Numbered from the stretch's first letter, positions 7,917-16,946 are shown. The stretch is DNA of 64,000 bases from Mesorhizobium escarrei (GCF_935825525.1 NZ_CAKXZT010000136.1:114450-178449); one strand, 5' to 3'. The notes: a model not told the origin generated them from the sequence alone. A program made the numbers and translations.

Positions 7917-8602
7917 GAGATCGACACCGTCAGCGAGGGAAGCCCGTCGATGCGCGCCTCCAGCCGATCGCCGGCCACGACCGCCCCGACGCCGTCTGGC
8001 GTGCCGGTGTAGATAAGGTCGCCCGGCGCCAGATCGACATAGCGCGACAGCCAGTGGATGATTTCGTCGACGCTCCAGATCAGATTGGCGATCGCATTTT
8101 TCTGTCGGGCGGCTCCGTTGACCTCGAGCGTGATCGCGGCGGCAGCAATGCCGGCCGCCTGCGCGACCGGCACGATCGTTCCGCAGGGCGCTGAGCGGTC
8201 GAAGGCCTTGCCCATGTCCCACGGCCGGCCTTTTTCGCGCGCCGCGATCTGGACGTCGCGCCGGGTCATGTCGAGCCCGACCGCGTAGCCGAAGACATGC
8301 GCGCCGGCATCGGCGACAGCGATGTCGCTGCCGCCGATGCCGATCGCTACCACCAGCTCCACCTCATAGTGGTAGTTTTCGGTCATGCGCGGATAAGAAA
8401 TCACCGCGCCGTCGGGCTCGATGGCGTCTGCTGGCTTAAGAAAGAAGAACGGCTCCTCGCGATCGACTTCGAAGCCCATCTCCTTGGCGTGCGCCTCGTA
8501 GTTGCGGCCGGCGCAATAGATCCTGCGCACGGGAAACTCACCGCCGCCGAGCACCGGCACAACTACCGTCGGCGATGGGGCGACCACGAAATTCCGGCTC
8601 AT
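7913..8602 (-). CDS. fumarylpyruvate hydrolase (FAH family)
   Basis: 229 residues from the ATG at 8602. The FAH fold is shown by IYCAGRNYEAHAKEMG, FFFLKPADAI, YEVELVVAIG (metal-binding Glu residues), GYAVGLDMTRRD and YTGTPDGVGAV. Members of this length in gentisate operons hydrolyse fumarylpyruvate to fumarate and pyruvate. It overlaps the isomerase gene downstream, so the two steps are translationally coupled. Confidence 0.9.
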   Translation of the reverse strand: MSRNFVVAPSPTVVVPVLGGGEFPVRRIYCAGRNYEAHAKEMGFEVDREEPFFFLKPADAIEPDGAVISYPRMTENYHYEVELVVAIGIGGSDIAVADAGAHVFGYAVGLDMTRRDVQIAAREKGRPWDMGKAFDRSAPCGTIVPVAQAAGIAAAAITLEVNGAARQKNAIANLIWSVDEIIHWLSRYVDLAPGDLIYTGTPDGVGAVVAGDRLEARIDGLPSLTVSIS

Positions 8603-8664
8603 CTTGATGTCTCCCAATGTGCGGTTCCGCGCCGCTCTTGCTCGGCGCGGCTGCTCCGGTTCGT

Positions 8665-9429
8665 TCACCAGGCCGTCAGGCCGCCGTCGATTTTCAGGTC
8701 GACGCCCGTGACCCAGCTGGCTTCGTCGGAAGCCAGGTAGACGATCCCCCAGGCGACATCCTCGGGCTTGCCGTGCCGGCCGAGCATGGTGTTGGCGCGC
8801 ATGCCGTCCTCGAAGCCGGGCAGATTGTCGAAGGCGAACTGCGCCGCCGGCGTGTGGATGATCCCCGGTGAGACGGAGTTGGCGCGGATTTTGTGCGGCG
8901 CGCCTTCGTAGGCCATCTGGCGGGTCATCGAGACCACGCCACCCTTGCCGGTCGAGTGGGCGACGGCGCCCATGCTCCTCGTCGCGCCCCATGCCGAGAT
9001 GGAGCCGAAATTGATGATTGAGCCGCCGCCGCGCCCGATCATGTGCGGCCATGCGGCGCGGACCGGCAGGAACACGATGTCGAGCTCGCCCTTGAGCGTC
9101 CGGTGCCATTGTTCCAACGTCATCTCGGGAACCGACGCGAACTCCACGAAGCCGGCGGCGGTGACGAGCGTATCGATCCCGCCATGCTTTTCGACGACAT
9201 GGGCCATCAGCTTCGACACTCCGTCCTCGCTGGTGAGATCGTAGGAGACGGGGTCGATCGGAAAGCCGTTCTTCCTCGAAGCCTCGACGGTTTCCTGCAG
9301 CCCCTTGGCGTTGAGGTCGACGGCGACGACGGTGGCGCCTTCCCTGGCGAACAGCAGCGCCGTGCCTTGTCCGATGCCGCTGCCGGCGCCGGTGATGATG
9401 GCAACCTTGCCCTTCAAACGACTAGCCAT
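8665..9429 (-). CDS. SDR-family dehydrogenase in gentisate operon
   Basis: 254 residues from the ATG at 9429. TGAGSGIGQG (cofactor loop), an Asp at the end of the second strand (VVAVDLN, suggesting NAD preference) and the terminal VDLKIDGGLTAW mark a classical SDR. In the catalytic region the usual Tyr of YxxxK is replaced: the sequence reads AVAHSTGKGG, so the Tyr position appears to be His. That is unusual and could affect activity or indicate an altered mechanism. Position in the operon suggests a step upstream of gentisate. Confidence 0.82.
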   Translation of the reverse strand: MASRLKGKVAIITGAGSGIGQGTALLFAREGATVVAVDLNAKGLQETVEASRKNGFPIDPVSYDLTSEDGVSKLMAHVVEKHGGIDTLVTAAGFVEFASVPEMTLEQWHRTLKGELDIVFLPVRAAWPHMIGRGGGSIINFGSISAWGATRSMGAVAHSTGKGGVVSMTRQMAYEGAPHKIRANSVSPGIIHTPAAQFAFDNLPGFEDGMRANTMLGRHGKPEDVAWGIVYLASDEASWVTGVDLKIDGGLTAW

Positions 9430-9544
9430 GGTCTTTCTCCCTTTGGCAATTGGTTGATCGATGGCGGTCTTCGGCCAGCCAAGAGCTGGCCGCGGGCGGC
9501 ACTTCACGCATCGCCCTGTGGTGTTGATTTCTGTCTTGACGAGG

Positions 9545-10495
9545 TCAGGCCGTCAGTCGCGGCCTGTGCTCTGGACTGCCGCTTGCGACAGCCTTTGGCG
9601 GTTCGGGCGCGCGCGCCGATCGGTCGCGTGCCAGGAATTCTAGAATGAGATCGGCGACCGCGTCGGCGCGCTCGATGTTGGGACAATGGCCGCAATCGGC
9701 GAGCACCGCTGCCTCGCCGTTCGCAATGCGGGCAGCGAGTTCGGGCGCGAAGCCCGGGAAACGCAACCGGTCGCGATCGCCGGCAATCACCAGCGTAGGT
9801 ACCACAATCAGCTCGTAAGGCGTGTGGTCGGCCTGGCCAAATTCGGCTCGGGACGGCGCCTGGGGAGAGCGGAACCGCGCCGCAGCCACGGCCTCCCACG
9901 CGCCCGGCGCATTGCTGAGCGCATGCCGGCGACGCACATAGTCAGGATCGAGATGCCAGACCGGCTGCTCGAACATCGCGGCCAGCAGATCGGCCATCGC
10001 CTCTTCCGTGCCGTCGTAGTCGATGAGGCGCCGGCGCTCCTCGTTCTCCGGCATGAAGCCGCCGCCGCTGATGGCCACAAGCCGGTCGATCGGCAGTGCG
10101 CAGGGCTGGCCGGACGCCATCTGCAGGAGAAAGGTCGCGCCCATCGAATTGCCGACGAAATGCGCCCGATCGATCGCCATCACCTCCACGAATCGCGCCA
10201 TGTGCGACAGCATGCGGGCCCGCTTACCGTCGAAATCGTGAATCTTGGCTGTCTTGCCAAAGCCGAGCCAGTCGGGCGCAATGACGCGGAAATGCGGCGC
10301 GAGCTTCGGAATGAGATACTCCCAGCTCAGCTCGGCGCAGCCGCCGAACTCGCCGCTGTGAAGCAGCACCAGCGGCGGCCCTTCGCCGGCCTCCAGATAA
10401 TGCGTGCGCATGCCATCCACCGAGATGAAACGGCTGCGATGGACCGTTTCCACTGGCGGGACGCGCGGCGCGGTAGCAAGCTTGCCGGAGGCCAT
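9545..10495 (-). CDS. alpha/beta hydrolase
   Basis: 316 residues from the ATG at 10495, which overlaps the DUF59 stop codon by one base (TGATG). The oxyanion region is PPLVLLHSGEFGG, the nucleophile elbow is VGNSMGATF (Ser in GNSMG), an acid lies in IAGDRDRLRFPG, and the catalytic His is in ADCGHCPNIE. The layout resembles meta-cleavage-product hydrolases (BphD/MhpC-like). Within this operon it may hydrolyse a C-C or ester bond in an upstream aromatic intermediate. The Cys-rich tail near the end is odd but short. Confidence 0.82.
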   Translation of the reverse strand: MASGKLATAPRVPPVETVHRSRFISVDGMRTHYLEAGEGPPLVLLHSGEFGGCAELSWEYLIPKLAPHFRVIAPDWLGFGKTAKIHDFDGKRARMLSHMARFVEVMAIDRAHFVGNSMGATFLLQMASGQPCALPIDRLVAISGGGFMPENEERRRLIDYDGTEEAMADLLAAMFEQPVWHLDPDYVRRRHALSNAPGAWEAVAAARFRSPQAPSRAEFGQADHTPYELIVVPTLVIAGDRDRLRFPGFAPELAARIANGEAAVLADCGHCPNIERADAVADLILEFLARDRSARAPEPPKAVASGSPEHRPRLTA

Positions 10496-10833
10496 CACGC
10501 CACCGCACCCGCAACCGGTCGGAGCCGGCGCAGCCTGGCTTGTGCAAGTGGATTCATCATGGCGGGCAGCCATTCGGCGCGCGCATTCACCGCGCAGGTT
10601 ACCGATGTCACGCCTGGCACTTCACCCACCACCTGCTCTACCTTAGCGATGATGTTGGCCGCCTGCCAGCAGATCGGGCTGGTCAGCCGCAGCGTAACGC
10701 GCACCGCGCCATCTGCCTCGGTCACCTCCAGCACCATTCCCATGTCGGCGAGGCTGATCGGCACACCAGTCGCGATCGAGCACGGGTCGACGACCCGGCC
10801 CAGCGCTTCGTGAATGATATCGAGGTCAAGCAT
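10495..10833 (-). CDS. DUF59/MIP18-family (PaaD/SufT-like) protein
   Basis: 112 residues from the ATG at 10833, overlapping the amidohydrolase gene by eight bases. The opening MLDLDIIHEALGRVVDPCS matches the DUF59 pattern (helix then V-x-D-P), and the middle carries LTSPICWQAANI, where a Cys follows the conserved T-x-P. DUF59 proteins such as PaaD and SufT help mature or insert Fe-S clusters in partner enzymes. No Fe-S oxygenase subunit is visible in the operon, so its client is unclear; the adjacent metal-dependent amidohydrolase is one candidate. Confidence 0.72.
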   Translation of the reverse strand: MLDLDIIHEALGRVVDPCSIATGVPISLADMGMVLEVTEADGAVRVTLRLTSPICWQAANIIAKVEQVVGEVPGVTSVTCAVNARAEWLPAMMNPLAQARLRRLRPVAGAVA

Positions 10834-11902
10834 CTGCCATCTCCCGCATGGTCGAGAACGGCGCTGCGGGCCCATTGGCGCGGCGGCGCGCGAAATCATC
10901 GCTTTCGATCGCGTTAAGCCGCGGCTTGAGGTCCAGGCCGGTCATTCGCGCATAGTTGTCGAACAGGATCTTGCGCTTGGCCTCGCGGTCGATCTGCGGT
11001 AGGCCGGCGCCATCGACCAGCTCCTGCGGAAAGGCGAAATCCCGCACGAAAGTTTCCAGCAACGGCTGCGGATGAAAAGCCATTGCGCCAGTACCCCAGA
11101 CGAGGCGATCGATCGCGCCGGAACCGCCGGGCCCGATCAACGACGCCATGGTCTGCAGGAACGCCGCCGGCCGCGATGCAGCGAGCGCGCAGGTGATTTC
11201 CAGATTGACGTAGACGTTCGGGAAGCGCGCCAGCTGCCAGGCGGTCTCTTCGGCAAAGGCTATGCCGCCATGGATGACTTCAAAGTTGAGGTCGGGAAAG
11301 GCCATGCAAGCGCGGTCGATATCGTCGACGCGATAATGCTCGAGAGGAACCGGGCCGAGCGGCAATGCCTTGTGGATTGCGACCACCTTGATGCCAAGAG
11401 CCTGCGCGCGCTCGAACAGCGGAAAGGCGACCTCCGGATCGTCCATCTTCCAGCCGCGGATTTCCTGACCAACCCAACTGTTGGGATAGAGCTTCAATCC
11501 GACGGGTTTGAGAATCTCCACCTGCCGTTCGAGCTCGTCCAGCGCCGCCTTTCCGGTGAGCGGATCGACGCCGCAATAGGTGATCATCCGGTCCGGCCAG
11601 CGCTGCTGCGCCTCGACCGCCTTATCGAAGCTGCATAGGCCGTCCTTGAACGAGTAGATGGGCAACGCGTGATAAACAGCGAGGTCCGTGTCGCTTTCGA
11701 CAAAGACCTGATCGACGGTCTCCTCGATCGACCAGTCGCGGTAAAATTGCGCCTCGGTCGGGGCATATCCCGGCCGGGCGGTGGCGATCACCGACTGATA
11801 GACGAGGTCGGCGAGCGGCTTGGCGAAGCGGTTCGCAAAATTGGAGGCATCCATATTGTAAGCGTGAATGACCGCATCAATTACAGGAAGGCCATCAATC
11901 AT
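10826..11902 (-). CDS. amidohydrolase-family (ACMSD/resorcylate decarboxylase-like) protein
   Basis: 358 residues, first structural gene after the LysR regulator. It has the TIM-barrel amidohydrolase_2 pattern: VIDAVIHAYNM at the N-terminus (the metal-binding H-x-H is reduced to IHAY), VGLKLYPNSW, VVAIHKAL, NFEVIHGGIAF and VWGTGAMAF (the metal Asp expected after WG-T/S appears as Gly). The departures from the canonical HxH and Asp suggest an unusual metal site. Relatives hydrolyse lactones or amides or decarboxylate aromatic acids; the context points to preparing a gentisate precursor. Confidence 0.78.
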   Translation of the reverse strand: MIDGLPVIDAVIHAYNMDASNFANRFAKPLADLVYQSVIATARPGYAPTEAQFYRDWSIEETVDQVFVESDTDLAVYHALPIYSFKDGLCSFDKAVEAQQRWPDRMITYCGVDPLTGKAALDELERQVEILKPVGLKLYPNSWVGQEIRGWKMDDPEVAFPLFERAQALGIKVVAIHKALPLGPVPLEHYRVDDIDRACMAFPDLNFEVIHGGIAFAEETAWQLARFPNVYVNLEITCALAASRPAAFLQTMASLIGPGGSGAIDRLVWGTGAMAFHPQPLLETFVRDFAFPQELVDGAGLPQIDREAKRKILFDNYARMTGLDLKPRLNAIESDDFARRRANGPAAPFSTMREMADA

Positions 11903-11967
11903 TTACTTCCTCCACTTGTTTTCTATTTCTCGAAACTATGTCTTCGATGACGATCTCTGTCTAACGA

Positions 11968-12939
11968 TTAATAATGACCACGTGATCTCGTTTCGAGATT
12001 ACTGTCGCCGATCTTTACTAGTGCCCCCGGCTGGATGCTTTGCGGAATCTTTTTGCCGGCAACCGTGGTCGCAATTTCACGAAACGCCGCGATCGCCGGA
12101 TTGTCGGGAGCGGCCTTCCAGGCAGTCAGCAATTCGTAGGGCGTCAGATGATCTTCGACGCGTGAGTAGGCAACGCCAGGGTGCTGGGTACGGGCGACCC
12201 ATTCGGGCACCAGCGTTGCGCCGAGGCCGGCGCTGACAAGCGCCAACAGGGTGTGCAACTGCTCGGCCTCCTGCGCCACTTTCGGAGCGAATCCCGCCGT
12301 GGCGAACGCCGCGACCATGATGTCGAGGATCCGGCTGCCCATCTTCCTCGGGAAGAGCACGAAGGGTTCGTCGGCCAGCGCCGCCAGTGCCAGTGACGGT
12401 GTTCCGGCAAGACGGTGGCCGTCGGGGAGCGCTATGACCAGCGGCGCCTCGACGAGGAGCGCAGTCTCGATGCCGTGGCCGGGCGGCGGGGACGGAATGA
12501 TTCCGATATCGATGACGGATCCGCGAAGTCCCTCGATCTGAGCCGTTCGATCGAGTGGATAGAGCGTCAGCTCGACCTCCGGCCACCGCGCCCGGAAAAC
12601 CTGCAGCATCGGCGGAAGCAGCGACCACAGCACGTTGTCCACAAACCCGATGGCGAGCCGGCCTATCGACCCGTCGGCGGAAGCGCGCGCGCGATGTGTT
12701 GCCTCCTCGATGCGTCGGAGAATATCGCGCGCCTCCGGCAGGAACACCTCTCCGGGAAGCGTCAGTCTTACCTTCTGCCGCGAACGCTCGAGCAGCGGGA
12801 AGCCGAGTTCCTCTTCGAGCAGCTTGACCTGCTGACTGACCGCGGACTGGACGACATGCATGCGTTCGGCAGCGCGGCCGAAATGCAGTTCTTCGGCGAC
12901 GGCGGTGAAGTAGCGGAGCCGGCGCAGGTCCACGATCAT
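11968..12939 (-). CDS. LysR-family regulator of the gentisate operon
   Basis: 323 residues from the ATG at 12939. The DNA-binding part reads LRRLRYFTAVAEELHFGRAA and AVSQQVKLLEEELGFPLLER, the classic LysR helix-turn-helix of the aromatic-catabolism (CatR/BenM) group. It lies 65 bases upstream of the amidohydrolase and on the same strand, immediately after an SDR gene, so it probably lies inside the transcription unit it controls. The likely inducer is the aromatic substrate or a pathway intermediate; this is inferred from position. Confidence 0.88.
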   Translation of the reverse strand: MIVDLRRLRYFTAVAEELHFGRAAERMHVVQSAVSQQVKLLEEELGFPLLERSRQKVRLTLPGEVFLPEARDILRRIEEATHRARASADGSIGRLAIGFVDNVLWSLLPPMLQVFRARWPEVELTLYPLDRTAQIEGLRGSVIDIGIIPSPPPGHGIETALLVEAPLVIALPDGHRLAGTPSLALAALADEPFVLFPRKMGSRILDIMVAAFATAGFAPKVAQEAEQLHTLLALVSAGLGATLVPEWVARTQHPGVAYSRVEDHLTPYELLTAWKAAPDNPAIAAFREIATTVAGKKIPQSIQPGALVKIGDSNLETRSRGHY

Positions 12940-12962
12940 TGCTCCAGGGCTCGGCTCGCCGC

Positions 12963-13733
12963 TCAGATCACCGAGAGCAGGCCGCCGTCGACCAGGAGGC
13001 CGATGCCGGTGACGTAACTTGACAGGTCTGACCCCAGCCAGGCGACGGCGTCGCCGATCTCCGACGGCTTGCCGAGACGCCGCAGCGGTGTGCGTTTGCG
13101 AAAACCCTCGGAGGCCTCGGCGATGGCCGGCGTCGTGCGCAGCAGATGCGTATCGATCGTACCGGGGCAGACGGCGTTCACGCGGATGCCGTCGGGACCG
13201 AGCGCGTCGGCGAGCGCCTTGGCCATGAGCACGACGCCGCCCTTGCTGGTGGAATAGGCCACGGTTATGCCCGCGCCGGCGATCCCCCCCATGCTGCCCA
13301 TCAAAACGATGCTGCCGGCCTTTTCGTGCGCCTTCATCTGGCGGGCTGCTGCCTGCGCGCCGAACAGCACGCCATCGAGATTGACCGACATCAGGCGGTG
13401 AAAATCGTCTTCGGTCACGTCGGCGCCATCCGCGCGCAACGTTATGCCGGCGTTGCAAACCATCACGTCGACGCCCCCGAACTCGGTGGCCGCATCGATG
13501 AGAGCGTCGTTTTCGGCCTTCTTTGACACATCGGTCGGGACGAACCGAGTTGGGACACCAAGCGTCTCAATCTCGGTCGTTGTCGGCTCGCCACCTTCCT
13601 TTGGCGTTTCGACAACATCGGAGACGATGACCGCCTTGGCGCCATGCTGCGCCGCCCCGATTGCGATTGCACGGCCGATGCCACTGGCCGCGCCCGTCAC
13701 GATCACCACCTTGTCTTTCAGGATGTCGCTCAT
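12963..13733 (-). CDS. SDR-family dehydrogenase
   Basis: 256 residues with TGAASGIGRA, NAGITL, a Ser at MGSMGG and the catalytic YSTSKGG; the C-terminus is VDGGLLSVI. It is the first gene of the minus-strand run that continues through the LysR regulator into the gentisate operon (23 bases to the LysR start). A dehydrogenase acting on an alcohol side chain or dihydrodiol of the aromatic substrate is plausible. The start has GAGGAG upstream. Confidence 0.85.
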   Translation of the reverse strand: MSDILKDKVVIVTGAASGIGRAIAIGAAQHGAKAVIVSDVVETPKEGGEPTTTEIETLGVPTRFVPTDVSKKAENDALIDAATEFGGVDVMVCNAGITLRADGADVTEDDFHRLMSVNLDGVLFGAQAAARQMKAHEKAGSIVLMGSMGGIAGAGITVAYSTSKGGVVLMAKALADALGPDGIRVNAVCPGTIDTHLLRTTPAIAEASEGFRKRTPLRRLGKPSEIGDAVAWLGSDLSSYVTGIGLLVDGGLLSVI

Positions 13734-13802
13734 TGTCGTCTCCTCACGGGTTCTAGTCGATTGAACGGATCTCGATCGGCAAAGGCAGAGTTCAGATTCG
13801 GC

Positions 13803-14756
13803 TCAGGGCACGAGGATGGGATTTGGGCCAATCTTCCGCGCGATGTAGTCCGCATGCGCTTGTCCCGCATCGGCAAGGCGGTAGCGCTGAAGTTCTATCT
13901 CCCCGAAGATGCCGTCTCTCCACTGATCAAAGACCTCGGTCGCAGCCTGGGCGAGCATGGCGTCCTTCACGGTTCCAGCGGCGCTGGCGTGGCTGACTTT
14001 CAGACGGCGTTCGGCGAGTAGTTCCCCATCGATTTCAGGGGAACCCGAAGCCGCGCCGATGGTGAAAATGGCGCCGCCATCTCGGACGTTTTGAACAGAG
14101 GCGGCAAACGTCGCCTTGCCGACGAACTCGTAAACAACGTCCACGCCTTGCGGCGCGACGGCGCGTATGCGGTCGGCAAGGCTGGCCTGATCGGAGGCAA
14201 GGACATGATCGGCGTCGGCCGAAATACGCGCAAGTTTGGAACTCGAACCCACCGCAACCACAGTCGCACCCAGCGCCTTGGCCCAACGTACAACCAACGA
14301 GCCGACGCCGCCGGTCGCGCCCTGAACCAGAACCCTGTCACCAGCCTTGATCTCGTGCAGTTTTCTGACTGCCAGCCATGCTGTCACGCCTTTGGTCAGA
14401 AGGCCTGCGGCAATCTCGGACGGCACATCGTCTGGCAAATGCACAAGCGGAGCAACGTCGATAATCCGCTCTTCCGCATAGGCTCCTGGCGCGAAGAAAT
14501 AGGCAATACGATCGCCGACGGCAAAACCCTCGGTGTTCGCGCCAGTCTCGGTAATCACGCCCGAGGCTTCGACTCCGGTCACAAACGGCAGATTGGCGTT
14601 GAAGGCGCCTGAACGGAACATCGCGTCGATGTAGTTTACGCCGATGGCCTCCTGGCGAAGCTTGACCTGACTTCGACCAGGCGAGCCGACGACCTCTTCC
14701 TCGAGAACAAGAACCGATGGGTCACCGGTACGGCGCATGCGAACGACGGCAGACAT
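13803..14756 (-). CDS. quinone oxidoreductase (zeta-crystallin-like MDR)
   Basis: 317 residues. Zinc-free medium-chain reductase pattern: GVNYIDAMFRSG, GVEASGVITETG, VLVQGATGGVGSLV (NADPH site GATGGVG) and the AAP-type C-terminal region. These enzymes reduce quinones or alkenals with NADPH. It is followed by two SnoaL-like genes on its 5' side on the same strand and by the LysR/pirin group, which fits an electrophile- or quinone-responsive set. Confidence 0.88.
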   Translation of the reverse strand: MSAVVRMRRTGDPSVLVLEEEVVGSPGRSQVKLRQEAIGVNYIDAMFRSGAFNANLPFVTGVEASGVITETGANTEGFAVGDRIAYFFAPGAYAEERIIDVAPLVHLPDDVPSEIAAGLLTKGVTAWLAVRKLHEIKAGDRVLVQGATGGVGSLVVRWAKALGATVVAVGSSSKLARISADADHVLASDQASLADRIRAVAPQGVDVVYEFVGKATFAASVQNVRDGGAIFTIGAASGSPEIDGELLAERRLKVSHASAAGTVKDAMLAQAATEVFDQWRDGIFGEIELQRYRLADAGQAHADYIARKIGPNPILVP

Positions 14757-14783
14757 GGTGCTTATCCTTATGACCTTGATTGC

Positions 14784-15260
14784 CTATCGAGAGAGGTGGC
14801 CCAGTTCACTCAGGCCGGTCATCCAGTCCTCGGTGTGCCAGGTGCGGGCAATCTTGCCATTCTCGATTTCATGGATGTCGACTGCCTGAATTTTCATGGA
14901 TCGACCGGTTGCGGGCAGACCGGCAAAGGCATTTCGTTGTGTTCCAGTGATGGTCGACCGCACGACAACCTTGCGCCCATCCTGGAGGATATCTTCGATC
15001 CGGATATCGAAATCGGGAAAGGCGCCTACGAGCATTGCCATCGCCGCTTTCGCACCTTCGGGACCATGTGGAACGGTCGGTGGCGAAGGGATGTCTATCC
15101 AAGTGGGCGCCAGAATCTTCTCAAGCAGTTCGGCGTCATGGCTTGCAAAGGCCTCGTACCATTGCGACGCGATCTGTTTCGGATCGTTCGCCGCCGCTGG
15201 CGTGGCGCTCGCCTGCAAAGCGAGCAATGAACCGGCGATCAATGTGATGAGCGACTTCAT
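14784..15260 (-). CDS. exported SnoaL-like (ester cyclase/NTF2-fold) protein
   Basis: 158 residues from the ATG at 15260. A signal peptide is clear (MKSLITLIAGSLLALQASA, cleavage near APA-A). The mature part has the SnoaL-type polyketide cyclase pattern: QWYEAFASHDAELLEKIL, DIRIEDILQDG, VVVRSTITGTQ and the terminal TWHTEDWMTG. Function is unknown; the fold binds hydrophobic small molecules. Only 11 bases separate it from the next SnoaL gene, so the two are an operon. Confidence 0.78.
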   Translation of the reverse strand: MKSLITLIAGSLLALQASATPAAANDPKQIASQWYEAFASHDAELLEKILAPTWIDIPSPPTVPHGPEGAKAAMAMLVGAFPDFDIRIEDILQDGRKVVVRSTITGTQRNAFAGLPATGRSMKIQAVDIHEIENGKIARTWHTEDWMTGLSELGHLSR

Positions 15261-15271
15261 GACCGCCGACC

Positions 15272-15709
15272 TCAAGCCTTGGACAGAGGCGCGATAGCGC
15301 CCAGCTGCTGCATGACCGAGAAGAGGTTCGCCACGCCCCAGTGCTCGGTGATCCTGCCGTCGACGACGCGCATCGCGTCGACGGTCTCGAAGCTGACCTT
15401 GATCCCCGTGCCAGCGACACCGAGGAAATTCCCCTGATGCGTGCCGTGATAGGTTTTGTAGGTGGTGACCACGTCGCCATCGGCGCGCTGCCAATGAACC
15501 TCCGGCGTGAAATCCGGAAAGGCTTCGCGCAGACGCTTGTAGAGGACGAGGACGCTGGCCTTGTCGCGACCGCCTCCGGGCTGGGGCGTATGATCGAAGA
15601 AATTGTCTGCAAACAGCTCGTCGAACAGGGCCCAGTTTCCGCCGCCCTGCACGTCTTCAGTGTTGCGGCGAATGACGGCCTTGGCCGTTTCACTAACGCT
15701 AGTGGTCAT
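15272..15709 (-). CDS. cytoplasmic SnoaL-like protein
   Basis: 145 residues, no signal peptide. Same fold as its neighbour (TAKAVIRRNTEDVQGGGNWA, FPDFTPEVHWQ, ITEHWGVANLF). Having one cytoplasmic and one exported copy side by side suggests duplication followed by divergence. It probably starts the transcript that includes the exported copy and the quinone oxidoreductase. Confidence 0.8.
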   Translation of the reverse strand: MTTSVSETAKAVIRRNTEDVQGGGNWALFDELFADNFFDHTPQPGGGRDKASVLVLYKRLREAFPDFTPEVHWQRADGDVVTTYKTYHGTHQGNFLGVAGTGIKVSFETVDAMRVVDGRITEHWGVANLFSVMQQLGAIAPLSKA

Positions 15710-15866
15710 GGATTCAACCTTTCATGGTTCCGCCGATGGCCAGGTCAGTATCGACGTCAGTTTTGTGATCGAAGAGTGGCTTGCGACGCCAAAGTTCGGT
15801 CATACGACGGCAGGACGTTTTTGCGCCGCTGCATTGGCAACATGCCGGGTCCACCGGTTTTTGGTA

Positions 15867-15882
15867 ATTCGAATAATATCGA
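15867..15882 (-). promoter_or_regulatory. candidate LysR operator upstream of the SnoaL/quinone reductase unit
   Basis: ATTCGAATAATATCGA lies in the 217-base gap between the pirin stop and the SnoaL start, about 160 bases upstream of the SnoaL gene. It resembles the sequences at 16931-16946 and 20139-20154 (ATTCGA, a four- or five-base spacer, then A/T-TCGA). Its role is inferred from recurrence. Confidence 0.35.
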
Positions 15883-15926
15883 GCGATATGTTCGATCAGC
15901 TCGACAAGCTGCGACTAGGCAATGGT

Positions 15927-16832
15927 TCACGCCGCGCGCGGAACCTCAGCAAGTGGGATGAACTCGCTATCTCCTGGCACGCCGGGAAAGCGTCGGGCAC
16001 GCCAGTCGTCGGCGGCCTGTTCAATCCTCTCCTTGCGGCTTGAGACAAAGTTCCAAAAGATGTGGCGCTTGCCCTCCAGCGGTTCGCCGCCGAGCAGCAT
16101 CAAGCGGGTTGCGCCCCGGGCGTGAACGATGATCTCGCTGCCCGGACGAAAGATGACCAACTGATCCTTCAAAAAGTGACCACTCTGACCAGAGATCTCG
16201 ATCTCCCCTTCGACGACATAGGCGGCCCGTTCGATATGGTCGCTTTCGACCTTGAAGCGGGCACCAGCAGCCAAGCTGACATCTGCATAGAGCGTCTCGG
16301 AGAAAATGCGCGTCGGCGAATGTGCGCCGCCGAGGCTCCCCGCGAGGAGCCGCGCGTCGACGCCTGCATCCGATAACCGGGGAAGCGCGGTCGCATCGAT
16401 ATGCTGGAAGCCAGGATCGGTCTCCTCCAGCGCCAGCGGCAAGGCGAGCCAGGCCTGGAAGCCAAACATCGTTCCACCATCGGCGCGCCATTCAGAACCG
16501 CTGCGCTCGGAATGAACGATGCCGCGGCCGGCGGTCATCAGATTTACCTCGCCCGGTCTGATCGTCTGGACATAGCCCTCGCTGTCTCGATGCACCATCT
16601 CGCCATCGATCAAATACGTGACGGTCGCCAAGCCGATATGCGGATGGGGGCGGGTATCGATTCCCTGACCGGCGCGGATCACTGTCGGACCAAAACTGTC
16701 GAGAAAGATGAATGGGCCGACCATCCGGCGAAGTGGCGATGGCAGTGCGCGCCGAACAGCAAAGTCGCCGAGGTCACGAACCGCAGGCAGGAGTACCTGC
16801 TCCACCGGCACTGTGTTGGATTGAAGGGTCAT
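15927..16832 (-). CDS. pirin family protein
   Basis: 301 residues from the ATG at 16832. The pirin cupin iron motif is present: RPHPHIGLATVTYLIDGEMVH (His residues), with VNLMTAGRGIVHSER after it, and a second cupin-like half with a pirin C-terminal domain. Bacterial pirins include quercetin 2,3-dioxygenases and redox regulators. It is divergent from the LysR gene at 16947 across a 114-base promoter region. Confidence 0.88.
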   Translation of the reverse strand: MTLQSNTVPVEQVLLPAVRDLGDFAVRRALPSPLRRMVGPFIFLDSFGPTVIRAGQGIDTRPHPHIGLATVTYLIDGEMVHRDSEGYVQTIRPGEVNLMTAGRGIVHSERSGSEWRADGGTMFGFQAWLALPLALEETDPGFQHIDATALPRLSDAGVDARLLAGSLGGAHSPTRIFSETLYADVSLAAGARFKVESDHIERAAYVVEGEIEISGQSGHFLKDQLVIFRPGSEIIVHARGATRLMLLGGEPLEGKRHIFWNFVSSRKERIEQAADDWRARRFPGVPGDSEFIPLAEVPRAA

Positions 16833-16930
16833 GATTTGGTGCCTCGCCGATCCGGGCCTGGGCGGTTGTTTCGACGAGAAACCTATGCGTGCTGGACACC
16901 CTAGAAAACCGGCATAAAATAGGTCGTTAT

Positions 16931-16946
16931 ATTCGAGGAATTCGAT
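16931..16946. promoter_or_regulatory. candidate LysR operator, pirin-LysR promoter region
   Basis: ATTCGAGGAATTCGAT abuts the LysR start codon at 16947. The GAGGAA inside it may also serve as ribosome binding site, so conservation at this copy is partly explained by translation. It matches the doxX upstream copy at 13 of 16 bases. Confidence 0.35.
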
